Below are positions 1 to 6,254 of a DNA stretch of 28,080 nucleotides, in pieces. Each line of letters starts with the position of its first letter. The first letter of the stretch is position 1. Position numbers and translations under genes: made by a program. A model generated the notes under the pieces. It did not search any database, was not told the DNA's origin, and saw nothing but the letters and a program-made list of their open reading frames with translations. Origin of the DNA: Thermoplasmata archaeon (GTDB taxonomy: Archaea > Thermoplasmatota > DTKX01 > GCA-020343715); assembly GCA_020343715.1 (NCBI GenBank), contig CP070808.1, forward strand, positions 1,535,232 to 1,563,311. Reading direction: 5' to 3'.

Positions 1-27
1 AACACCGAGAGGATCGAGTAGGCCGCG

Positions 28-834
28 CTACTTCTCCCCCCGCCTCTGTGCCTGCCGGAACATCACGAACGCGATGGGGATGATGACCAGGGGAACGGCG
101 ACGACCACAGCCATCGCCACCAGGCCGGCTCCGGTCACGCCTCCGCCCGACACCGTCGCCCCCGTGGGACCGTCGGGCAGCTCGTCGGTCTCGTTGTAAT
201 AGCCAGGGGTTACGCGGACGCTGTAGAGCCACACGTCCTCCACCGGGTGCTGGCTCAGGACGGGCCGGGTGTTACCGTACACCTCCACCGAGGCGATGGA
301 CCTGACCACGTCCATGCCCTCCACTACGTAGCCGAACACCGCGTAGTTCCCGTCCAGGCCGTTCTGGGCACCGTCGCATATGTAGAACTGGGAGCTGGCG
401 CTGTCGGGTTCGCTGCTCCTGGCCATCCCGATGGCCCCGTCCTCGTGGGTCAGGTTCTCGTGGATCTCCAGGGGGATGGTCTGGGTGGAGCCCCCCGTGC
501 CGTCGTTGTAAGGGTTCTGGTCCCGGGAGTTGGGGTCCCCCGTCTGGATGACGAAGTCGTCCACCACCCGGTGCCACCTCATGTTGTTGTAGAACGCCAG
601 GTCTGCGAGGGTGATGAAGTTGCCCACGGTGATGGGGGCGTCCTCGTCCGCCAGCTCCACGATGATCGTCCCGTGGTCGGTGTTGATGTGCGCCGTGGAG
701 TTTATCCACTCCGATTCAGGGGCCTGGACGTCGGCCTGGGAGGCCACCTGGTCGGTGGCGGGTGCCCAAGGCACGGCGACCAGGACGACGAAGAGGGTGG
801 CCATCACCGACAGCTTGCGGACGCGCCGGTCCAT
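28..834 (-). CDS. Exported cyclophilin-type peptidyl-prolyl cis-trans isomerase
   Basis: Catalyses cis-trans isomerisation of peptidyl-proline bonds, here outside the membrane. A basic N-terminus and hydrophobic stretch (residues 4-26) form a signal peptide or anchor. The cyclophilin domain (about 45-210) contains WHRVVDDFVIQTGDP (usual FHRV..F.IQGGDP with active-site Arg and Gln), SSQFYIC and LDGNYAVFGYVVEGMD, all family hallmarks. A Gly-rich linker then leads to a C-terminal membrane helix and a short basic tail, so the protein is anchored with its catalytic domain outside. I chose ATG 834 over the in-frame GTG 840 because the TATA box at 857-864 is centred 26 bases before it, giving a leaderless mRNA. 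A likely role is folding of the many secreted Pro-rich beta-domain proteins encoded nearby; that role is inferred. Confidence 0.93.
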   Translation of the reverse strand: MDRRVRKLSVMATLFVVLVAVPWAPATDQVASQADVQAPESEWINSTAHINTDHGTIIVELADEDAPITVGNFITLADLAFYNNMRWHRVVDDFVIQTGDPNSRDQNPYNDGTGGSTQTIPLEIHENLTHEDGAIGMARSSEPDSASSQFYICDGAQNGLDGNYAVFGYVVEGMDVVRSIASVEVYGNTRPVLSQHPVEDVWLYSVRVTPGYYNETDELPDGPTGATVSGGGVTGAGLVAMAVVVAVPLVIIPIAFVMFRQAQRRGEK

Positions 835-856
835 GGTCACCCAATGCTCACCCAGG

Positions 857-864
857 GTTTATAG
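857..864 (-). promoter_or_regulatory. TATA box of the cyclophilin gene
   Basis: Read on the minus strand this is CTATAAAC. Its centre lies 26 bases before ATG 834, the spacing expected for a leaderless archaeal transcript. Confidence 0.6.
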
Positions 865-966
865 GTTATCGCAATCGTTGGCCTTCCTGCGCCCACGAGG
901 CTGGATGGGTCTGCCCGACCGAGGAGTTAGTGAATCATGCTACCGCCGCATGGATAAATAGTGGAG

Positions 967-993
967 GATATTTGGACCCTGGACCCAAATATC
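967..993. promoter_or_regulatory. 9-bp perfect palindrome, candidate operator
   Basis: GATATTTGG (967-975) and CCAAATATC (985-993) are perfect inverted repeats around a 9-base spacer. The element is AT-rich in a GC-rich genome and ends 25 bases before the TATA box of the zinc-ribbon gene. It is about 130 bases upstream of the divergent cyclophilin start. Spacing and symmetry suit a dimeric helix-turn-helix regulator. The regulator is unknown. Confidence 0.45.
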
Positions 994-1018
994 GGTGCCT
1001 GATTATCCCTGCGCAATG

Positions 1019-1026
1019 TTTAAATA
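1019..1026 (+). promoter_or_regulatory. TATA box of the zinc-ribbon gene
   Basis: TTTAAATA, predicted transcript start near 1048. This rules out the in-frame ATG at 1038 as the start codon and leaves a leader of about 65 bases before GTG 1113. A second AT-rich stretch at 953-960 could be an alternative promoter. Confidence 0.55.
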
Positions 1027-1112
1027 TGACCTGACCTTTGCGCCCTTCCCCCCCACGACGCGAAACCCGACCAAAGGGCGACCCGCGCGGGCCGGGGGAA
1101 GAGGTGAGCGAA

Positions 1113-1304
1113 GTGAACCGAACGATGAGATGCAGGCACTGTGGCGCCGACTACGAGGGCGGTCGCTGTGGATATTGCGGCTCGGACGAGTTCGTCGACG
1201 TGGTGGACCACTACCACGACGAGAATTTGAACATGTACAGGTCCGGCGGCAAGATATTCACCGAGACCAACACCCGCCCTATGATCGGCGCCAGGGTGTT
1301 CTAG
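1113..1304 (+). CDS. Small zinc-ribbon protein
   Basis: A 63-residue protein with two CxxC knuckles, CRHCG and CGYCG, within its first 20 residues, so it very probably binds one zinc ion. The rest (about 40 residues) is polar with an acidic/His patch (VDVVDHYHDENL) and a basic end. It has no membrane segment. The frame is open further upstream, but GAGGTGA (1101-1107) sits five bases before GTG 1113, an ideal Shine-Dalgarno arrangement, and the predicted transcript start is near 1048. It is a single-gene unit: its own TATA box, an upstream palindrome and a hairpin/T-run terminator. Such miniature zinc ribbons often act with RNA, DNA or ribosomes, but no specific function can be assigned. Confidence 0.7.
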   Translation: MNRTMRCRHCGADYEGGRCGYCGSDEFVDVVDHYHDENLNMYRSGGKIFTETNTRPMIGARVF

Positions 1305-1321
1305 TCAACGAACTACGAACG

Positions 1322-1370
1322 ACCGGCCCGAGAGCCGGTGGTCCCGAAGGGGACCTACCTTTTTTCCTTT
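1322..1370 (+). terminator. Tandem hairpins plus T-run terminator
   Basis: Two adjacent perfect 6-bp hairpins, ACCGGC/GCCGGT (1322-1339) and GGTCCC/GGGACC with a GAAG loop (1340-1355), are followed by a T-rich tract (1360-1370). It lies 18 bases after the zinc-ribbon stop. Archaeal termination depends mainly on the T-tract. Confidence 0.6.
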
Positions 1371-1535
1371 CGACCCTCGAGCCCGGGCCATGTCCATGCC
1401 CCGGGTTCGGGGGCCCTTCTCGGGCCCCCGCGGCCCCGGGGGGCCGCATCGGGGACGTCGACGGTCACGGCCCGGTCGCCCGCCGGCCGGAAGGGCCCAG
1501 AAGCCCCCGGACGGGCCCTTGGCCTTGGACCGGCG
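1371..1535. other. GC-rich intergenic region with strong hairpins
   Basis: No gene is seen. An 8-bp perfect hairpin (GGGGGCCC at 1409-1416, GGGCCCCC at 1422-1429) is followed directly by a near-palindrome at 1431-1446, and further GGGCCC-type repeats extend to about 1520. It lies between the + strand terminator and the 3' end of the minus-strand membrane gene. It could be that operon's 3' end or a structured RNA. Confidence 0.35.
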
Positions 1536-2048
1536 TCACAGGGCCACGCCGTCATCGACGTACTCGATAGTCACTCCCGCGGGCTCGGGCTCAGCCCGGG
1601 GCTCGTCGCCGCCCTTCGGTATGAAGCCGCGTTCCTGGCCGAAGCGCAGGAAGTAGTAGACGAGGTTGAGGGAGGCAAGGGCGGCGACGATGATGAAGAG
1701 GCCGCTTATGTCGATCGTGAACTCGTAGCCGTTCCAGCTCTGCTCCAGGGCGGTGCCCCCGCCCAGGACGCCAAGGAGCCACGCGATGGTGAGGCCGACG
1801 AAGGCGATGTCCAGGCCGAGGCGTCGCATGGTGCCGTACCTGGCGTCGGCCCGAAGGGCGTTGACCCCTACAAGGGCGACACCGATGATCATGACCCACC
1901 GGAGCATCTCCATGAAGTGGGTCCGGTCCAGCTCAGGATACCTCCACATGATGACCGTCATCAGGGCCGTGGGCACCACCACGTAGTACAGGAGGGTCCA
2001 AGTGGCTCGGGACCAGGTGCTCTCGTCCCCGCTGTCCCTAGGCCACAT
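1536..2048 (-). CDS. Four-helix membrane protein, unknown function
   Basis: A 170-residue protein with about four hydrophobic helices (residues 17-35, 49-65, 79-96 and 112-133) and a Pro/Glu-rich cytoplasmic-type tail. I do not recognise a family. The start is well supported: GGAGGTGAT (2054-2062), a nine-base match to the 16S anti-Shine-Dalgarno, lies five bases before ATG 2048. The start codon overlaps the end of the preceding secreted-protein gene by 11 bases, so the two are an operon with translational coupling and probably form one membrane complex. There are no catalytic motifs. Confidence 0.75.
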   Translation of the reverse strand: MWPRDSGDESTWSRATWTLLYYVVVPTALMTVIMWRYPELDRTHFMEMLRWVMIIGVALVGVNALRADARYGTMRRLGLDIAFVGLTIAWLLGVLGGGTALEQSWNGYEFTIDISGLFIIVAALASLNLVYYFLRFGQERGFIPKGGDEPRAEPEPAGVTIEYVDDGVAL

Positions 2049-2865
2049 CGGATATCACCTCCCTCTCCAGGTACACCTGTCCGTCTATGACCCGGAGGGG
2101 TACCGTACCATTCAGGTTCCAATGGATCCCCCCCAGGTCCGCCGTGAGGTTCACGTCGAAGGTGCCGTTCCCGGTCCCCTCGTCGATGTCCAGGCGGTAG
2201 GCCAGGTCTGCCCATCCGCCCAGGTTGTCGTGCCGCCACTCGCCCTCCGCCAGGGACGCATCCAAGACGATGCCGCTGATCCAGCCCCGAAGGGCGGGCC
2301 CGGCCAGGCCTAGGGCCTCCTCGACGGCGGCGCTCAGATTGCCCTCGGTGAGCAAGTCCCGGAGTTGTTTGAGGGGTGCCTCCCAAGGGTACAGTATGGT
2401 CTCGTCCGACCGGAACTCGGTGAGGCCCAGGGTGTAATCGGCCCTCACCTTCACGTGCAGCTCGAACATCCCGTCCTCCACAAGGAACCTGAGGACCTCT
2501 GGGTCCGCCAGCGTCCTGAGGTCCAGGTCCACCGAGACCGGGAAGGTCCGGACCTCACCTGGGCTCACCTTGAGCCCCTCTTGGCTGTACTCCACGAGTG
2601 TGTAACCCGTGTGGGTGACGAGGACGCTGTCGATGTTCAGGTGGTTGACCGAGTAGATGCCCTTGTTCTTGACGGTGAAGGAGGTGTCCACCAGGAGGCT
2701 CTGGTTGGTAGCGTCGTACTCGTAGACCAGGTCATCCGCCTCCGGGACCTCCACATGGATGGCCCCCGCCGCCACGAGGAACAGGTTGGTCAGCGACAGG
2801 AAGGCGATGATGGCGTTCGCTGCCACGAGGATCGTCCTGTAACTCCTGATGGCATCGCGTTTCAT
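2038..2865 (-). CDS. Membrane-anchored exported protein with LEA14-like beta domains
   Basis: A 275-residue protein with an N-terminal anchor (residues 10-35) and an extracytoplasmic remainder. Residues 45-150 have the alternating pattern of a LEA14/Ig-like beta sandwich (LVDTSFTVKNKG..., then a GEVRTFPVSVDL segment), and residues 215-270 look like a second, partial copy. The middle is helical (KQLRDLLTEGNLSAAVEEAL). There is no enzyme motif. GGAGGTG (2872-2878) is well placed before ATG 2865. It is the first gene of a two-gene operon with the overlapping four-helix membrane protein, so it may be that protein's outer partner. Upstream lies a leader of about 110 bases with two strong hairpins. 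The LEA-like assignment is by pattern only. Confidence 0.72.
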   Translation of the reverse strand: MKRDAIRSYRTILVAANAIIAFLSLTNLFLVAAGAIHVEVPEADDLVYEYDATNQSLLVDTSFTVKNKGIYSVNHLNIDSVLVTHTGYTLVEYSQEGLKVSPGEVRTFPVSVDLDLRTLADPEVLRFLVEDGMFELHVKVRADYTLGLTEFRSDETILYPWEAPLKQLRDLLTEGNLSAAVEEALGLAGPALRGWISGIVLDASLAEGEWRHDNLGGWADLAYRLDIDEGTGNGTFDVNLTADLGGIHWNLNGTVPLRVIDGQVYLEREVISDVA

Positions 2866-2885
2866 CGCTCACACCTCCTACGCAG

Positions 2886-2961
2886 GTCGTGGAGACGGAG
2901 CATCCGCTAGGAGGCGCTTACATCTCCACGACGAAGTTCAGACTACCCGGAGATAGTCTGA
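2886..2961 (-). promoter_or_regulatory. Structured 5' leader with two perfect stem-loops
   Basis: The first stem pairs positions 2886-2895 with 2923-2932 (10 bp, perfect, 27-base loop that contains a second Shine-Dalgarno-like GGAG core). The second pairs 2938-2945 with 2954-2961 (8 bp, perfect, 8-base loop). Both fall between the predicted transcript start (near 2979) and the ribosome-binding site at 2872-2878, so they would be in the mRNA of the secreted/membrane operon. Confidence 0.5.
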
Positions 2962-3001
2962 TTCCGGGGGATGGGGGGCATGTTATACTCTGTCAACTAC
3001 C

Positions 3002-3010
3002 CTATATAAA
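3002..3010 (-). promoter_or_regulatory. TATA box of the 2038-2865 operon
   Basis: Minus strand TTTATATAG. The predicted transcript start is about 2979, leaving a leader of about 114 bases. Confidence 0.55.
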
Positions 3011-3057
3011 CATGTCGCCATTGGTGGTCTTGAAAAGAACATAATGACCGTAAAATC

Positions 3058-3066
3058 GTATATATT
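3058..3066 (+). promoter_or_regulatory. TATA box of the MFS transporter gene
   Basis: GTATATATT in an AT-rich divergent promoter region, predicted start near 3085-3089. This excludes the TTG at 3069 as the translation start. Confidence 0.55.
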
Positions 3067-3140
3067 CTTTGTGGTTAGAAACTCATGGGGCTCCCAGGGG
3101 GGCCGGAACTGTTTTCCCGCCGCATGTCGTGACGGCCCCG

Positions 3141-4256
3141 ATGGGAGGTTCCTACCGCCGTGTCCTGCAGCTGCAGGTGGCTAACCTGTTCGCCGAGACC
3201 TTCGCCTTCAACTTCATCTACCTGCATGCCCACAACGCGGGGCACTCGGAGGTCGCCATCGCCACGTTCTTCACCCTGATGTTCGGTTGGGCGGCTGTGG
3301 CGGTGGTCGTGGTGATGAGGCCCACCAAGGTGGGACCCTCCATGGCCCTGGGCATGGTCCTTCGGGCCCTCTCGCTCCTGGCGGCCCTGCGGCTTGCCTG
3401 GTTCGGGAACCTGGTGCTCGCCGCCGTCCTCCATGGAACCTTCATCGTGGTGTTCTGGATCCCGTACAACGTGGTCTTCATGCGCATGACCACGGACTCG
3501 GACAGGGCGGGCAGGTCCACCCAGCTGTTCGCACTCTTCGCCGTGGCGGGTGCCGTCTTCCCCTTCATAGCCGGCTACCTGATGGACTGGCGGGGGTTCC
3601 CCGCGGCGGTGGCGTGCGCCTGGGTCGTCCTCGCCATCGGTGCCGTCCTCGCCTACAGGACCACATGGGGTGAGCCCATGAGGTTCGACCTCCGACGCGC
3701 GCTGGCGAAGGGCCGGAGGATGGTCCCCCTGGTGTACCTGGAGGGTTTCTGGCAGGGGGTGTTCTGGGTGGCCGTATGGATCGGCACCGTCAGAATGGTC
3801 GAGCAGAGCAGCGAGTACGGTACCTTCCTGGCCTTCCTGGGTATAATGGCTGGCGTGGCCTCGGTGGTCGCCGGCCGTTGGTCCGACAGGGCCCGGGACC
3901 GATGGCCGCCCCTCATGATCTCCGGGGTTGGGGTCGCCGTGTTCATCATAGCGGTGCCCTTCGCCGAGGGGGACCTGACCCTGTGGAGCCTCCTTTCGGG
4001 CATGGCGTACTTCTTCTCGTACATGCTCATGGCCTTCACCTTCACGTGCGTCGCCGAGATGGGGCTTCGGGTGGAGGACGCCATGGGGCTGCGTGAGGTC
4101 ATGTTCAACCTGGGGCGCACCAGCGGCGGGGGCCTCTTCATCGCCACCCTGCTCCTCTCGGTGCCCATGGTGTGGCCCATGGCGCTGGCCTCGGTGGCGG
4201 TGCTGCTGAAGGTCCTGGGCTTCAGAAGGGTCCTCATGGACGCAGGTGAGGACTGA
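3141..4256 (+). CDS. Major facilitator superfamily transporter
   Basis: About 371 residues with twelve predicted membrane helices in two six-helix halves, the usual MFS layout and slightly short for the family. The loop between helices 8 and 9 carries GRWSDRARDRWPP, which resembles MFS motif A (Gly, Asp, Arg spacing). The central loop (TTWGEPMRFDLRRALAKG) separates the halves. The substrate cannot be told. The open frame extends to TTG 3069, but the TATA box at 3058-3066 places transcription start after that. ATG 3141 and GTG 3129 are the only sensible starts, and neither has a clear Shine-Dalgarno. A 15-codon upstream frame ends in a GTGA overlap with GTG 3129. It converges on the methyltransferase gene with an 11-base gap. 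Confidence 0.88.
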   Translation: MGGSYRRVLQLQVANLFAETFAFNFIYLHAHNAGHSEVAIATFFTLMFGWAAVAVVVVMRPTKVGPSMALGMVLRALSLLAALRLAWFGNLVLAAVLHGTFIVVFWIPYNVVFMRMTTDSDRAGRSTQLFALFAVAGAVFPFIAGYLMDWRGFPAAVACAWVVLAIGAVLAYRTTWGEPMRFDLRRALAKGRRMVPLVYLEGFWQGVFWVAVWIGTVRMVEQSSEYGTFLAFLGIMAGVASVVAGRWSDRARDRWPPLMISGVGVAVFIIAVPFAEGDLTLWSLLSGMAYFFSYMLMAFTFTCVAEMGLRVEDAMGLREVMFNLGRTSGGGLFIATLLLSVPMVWPMALASVAVLLKVLGFRRVLMDAGED

Positions 4257-4267
4257 GGTGTCGAGAC

Positions 4268-5029
4268 TCAGGGACCGCGGCGGCAGACGTAGACCGCAAT
4301 GCTGTCCTTGCTCCCCGCGCTCCTGCCCCCCTTGAGGTCCGAGTACCGGTCCACGTCCTGGAAACCGCCCAGCTGCAGGACCTCGGCGATCTCCGTGGGT
4401 TCGAACATGTGGAGCATCTCCCGCTCGGCCACCCGCTCCACCGACCTGCCCCGGGAGTCGAAGCGCTCGTACGTCGAGTGGGACTCCACGTCTCCTCGCT
4501 TGTGTCCCTTGCGCCATGCCAGGTGGCGTACCACCTCGCCACCGTCCTCGGTGGGGGCCACCCCGTCCAGGCGGGGCATGCCGTCCATGAGCCTCTCGTC
4601 CACGTTGGCCAGGTCGAAGGAGAAGAAGCCTCCGACCCTTATGTGGTCCCGGACGCAGGCCACCGCGTGGGCCATCTCGGCACGGGTGCGGCAGCGGTTG
4701 TAGACACCCGCTCCCGCGTAGGCCAGGTCGAACTTTCCCTCCCGGGGGATGGAGAAGTCCCGGATGTCACCGTACAGGAGGCGCATCCGACCGGTGACGC
4801 CACCGGGGGCGGACGTGACCTTCCCGTGCGCGATATTGAGCAGCTCCATGCTGCTGTCGATGCCCACAACCCGGGAGCCCGCCCTCGCGATGGGGATGGC
4901 GAGGCGTGCCGTCCCCACGCCGATGTCGAGGGCCGAGGGCCCCGCCCTCTTGGCGATGGTCGAGTAGAACCTGACGTCGTCCTCCCCTGCGAACATGTCA
5001 TGGTACTCTGCGGCCCATCGGCGACCCAT
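4268..5029 (-). CDS. Class I SAM-dependent methyltransferase
   Basis: A 253-residue protein with the Rossmann methyltransferase core: motif I LDIGVGTARLA (residues 34-44), the acidic residue after beta2 in GID (58), motif II-like LLYGDIRDF, and a motif III region FDLAYAGAGVYN. The C-terminal beta strands (residues 170-250) resemble small-molecule or generic methyltransferases. The substrate is unknown. The frame is open to 5140, but the upstream part is RNase P RNA, whose 3' end is near 5063. GGAGG lies nine bases before ATG 5029, fixing the start. With only about 33 bases between the RNA end and the start codon and no separate TATA box, it is probably co-transcribed with rnpB and released by processing. 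Confidence 0.88.
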   Translation of the reverse strand: MGRRWAAEYHDMFAGEDDVRFYSTIAKRAGPSALDIGVGTARLAIPIARAGSRVVGIDSSMELLNIAHGKVTSAPGGVTGRMRLLYGDIRDFSIPREGKFDLAYAGAGVYNRCRTRAEMAHAVACVRDHIRVGGFFSFDLANVDERLMDGMPRLDGVAPTEDGGEVVRHLAWRKGHKRGDVESHSTYERFDSRGRSVERVAEREMLHMFEPTEIAEVLQLGGFQDVDRYSDLKGGRSAGSKDSIAVYVCRRGP

Positions 5030-5062
5030 CTGTTTGATCCTCCGGCAACGGGTGGGGGCTGC

Positions 5063-5446
5063 GACCGGGTGAAGGGAGTAAGCCCTCTTCTGTTCCCCCG
5101 CCGACCGAGGCCGACGGGCTTGCGACATTCGACTTAGCACCCTACCTTCCGGTCCTGTCCTGTCATCCCGGACATTTGGGCTTGCTCCGGTGGGCGGGGC
5201 CGTTTCATCAGATCCCCCGGGGACCTCTCCCGCAGGCCGGGTTCATCGCACCCGGGGGCTGTGTCGTTTCTGCTCCTCCGCCCGGGACTCTCGCCCCGGC
5301 GCCTTGACCTCCTGGTCCCCTACGGGTGGCCAGGGGGTTACAGCAACTCACCTTGACATGGAGGAGGGACTTTCCTCAGCCGCCCAAGGGGTGAGGACCG
5401 TGATCCTTCCCAAGGGCTACCGTCGGTCGCGCTCCTTCTCCCGGTC
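5063..5446 (-). ncRNA. rnpB: RNase P RNA, archaeal type A
   Basis: Catalytic RNA of RNase P, which removes 5' leaders from pre-tRNAs. Conserved core regions are all in order on the minus strand. CR-I GAGGAAAGTCC is at 5367-5377. The CR-II-like segment AGCAGAAACGACAC is in the middle. CR-IV GGAGCAAGCCCAAAT is at 5174-5188. CR-V ACAGAAGAGGGCTTACT is at 5077-5093. CR-I and CR-V would form helix P4. The ends pair as helix P1: seven base pairs GACCGGG/CCCGGTC, an A-A mismatch, then five more pairs, which sets the ends at about 5446 and 5063. The length of about 384 bases suits archaeal type A. The TATA box is 26 bases upstream. Protein-like frames across it on both strands are artefacts. Confidence 0.95.
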
Positions 5447-5468
5447 GTCCGAGGGCATTCGGCAAGGG

Positions 5469-5476
5469 GCTATATC
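5469..5476 (-). promoter_or_regulatory. TATA box of rnpB
   Basis: Minus strand GATATAGC. Its centre plus 26 bases falls at 5446, the same base at which helix P1 begins, so promoter and RNA structure independently agree on the 5' end. Confidence 0.65.
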
Positions 5477-5534
5477 ACACTTTCGCACCCAAGACCGGAA
5501 CCACCACGATGGCCCATGACTGTTCCTCGATACC

Positions 5535-5542
5535 TTTAATAC
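5535..5542 (+). promoter_or_regulatory. TATA box of the Sua5/YrdC-like gene
   Basis: TTTAATAC, predicted start near 5564, giving a short leader that includes the GGAGGA ribosome-binding site at 5568-5573. Confidence 0.55.
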
Positions 5543-5578
5543 CTGAACAGCACTCATGGCGCACGACGGAGGACGTGG

Positions 5579-6238
5579 ATGAAGGAGATCATCTGCCTGG
5601 AGGATGAGCCTGCTTGCGTGGAGAGCTTCACCGAGGGGGGCATCTTAGAAGAGATCGTGGCCCACATCAAGCGGGACGCGCTGGTTGTCTATCCCACCGA
5701 GACCCTCTACGGCCTGGGAGGGGACCCCTTCTCAGGGAGGGTCATCGACCGCATCTACAGAATCAAGCGGCGACCCCGGGAGATGGGCCTCGCCGTCGCC
5801 ACGGCCAGCATCGACGACTTCGAGATCGTGGCCGAGGTGCCCGACTACGTGTGGGACATCCTGGAGAACATCGAGGCGGTCTCGGTGGCCTTCCTCCTGC
5901 CTCGGCTGCCCGAGGTGCCCAAGGCCCTCACCGGGGGTCGTAACACCATCGTCGTCAGGGTCGTGCACCACCCCCTGGCCATCGCGCTTTGCGAGGGGGC
6001 GGGACCTCTCATATCCACCTCGGCGAACCTCCACGGGAGAGAACCCCCCAGGACGATGGAGGAGGCCAGGGACCAACTGGGCTCCGACGTGGACTACTAC
6101 ATCGATTACGGGGAGGCGCCCATCCAGTCACCCTCCACCATCATAGAGCCGCTGCCGGGGGGGGACTTCCGGATCCTCCGCGAGGGAGTGGTGACCACCG
6201 GATGGCTGGACGACATGCTCTCCCAGAACAACGGATGA
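5579..6238 (+). CDS. Threonylcarbamoyl-AMP synthase (Sua5/YrdC family)
   Basis: Makes threonylcarbamoyl-AMP from threonine, bicarbonate and ATP, the first step of t6A37 modification of ANN-decoding tRNAs. The 219-residue protein is a stand-alone YrdC domain: YPTETLYGLGGDPF (residues 38-51), KRRPREMGLAVA (substrate-binding Lys/Arg region), NTIVVRVVHHPLA, and STSANLHG (the Ser/Asn motif). It lacks the C-terminal Sua5 domain, as in TsaC-type enzymes. The middle Pro of the usual KxRP...PL motif is present but the second is replaced (EMGL). GGAGGA lies five bases before the ATG. It is followed 16 bases later by methionine aminopeptidase, likely one operon serving translation. Confidence 0.92.
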   Translation: MKEIICLEDEPACVESFTEGGILEEIVAHIKRDALVVYPTETLYGLGGDPFSGRVIDRIYRIKRRPREMGLAVATASIDDFEIVAEVPDYVWDILENIEAVSVAFLLPRLPEVPKALTGGRNTIVVRVVHHPLAIALCEGAGPLISTSANLHGREPPRTMEEARDQLGSDVDYYIDYGEAPIQSPSTIIEPLPGGDFRILREGVVTTGWLDDMLSQNNG

Positions 6239-6254
6239 GGGAGGGGCGCGACCC

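Noticed and set aside
1038..1112. ATG 1038 and GTG 1104 as starts of the zinc-ribbon gene
   Set aside because: ATG 1038 precedes the predicted transcript start, and the stretch is low-complexity Pro/Arg/Gly. GTG 1104 overlaps the Shine-Dalgarno used by GTG 1113.
1338..2090. 250-codon plus-strand frame across the hairpin region and membrane gene
   Set aside because: It runs through the terminator and antisense to a gene with an ideal ribosome-binding site; its composition is shadow-like.
3075..4517. 480-codon minus-strand frame opposite the MFS transporter
   Set aside because: It is the antisense shadow of a GC-rich membrane protein gene, with low-complexity Gly/His/Glu composition and no domain. 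It also crosses into the methyltransferase gene in another frame.
5030..5140. N-terminal extension of the methyltransferase (first 37 codons of the longest frame)
   Set aside because: Most of it is the 3' part of RNase P RNA, including CR-V. A good Shine-Dalgarno and ATG lie just after the RNA end.
5190..5519. 109-codon plus-strand frame in the rnpB region
   Set aside because: It lies antisense to the RNase P RNA core and has no protein-like pattern or ribosome-binding site.
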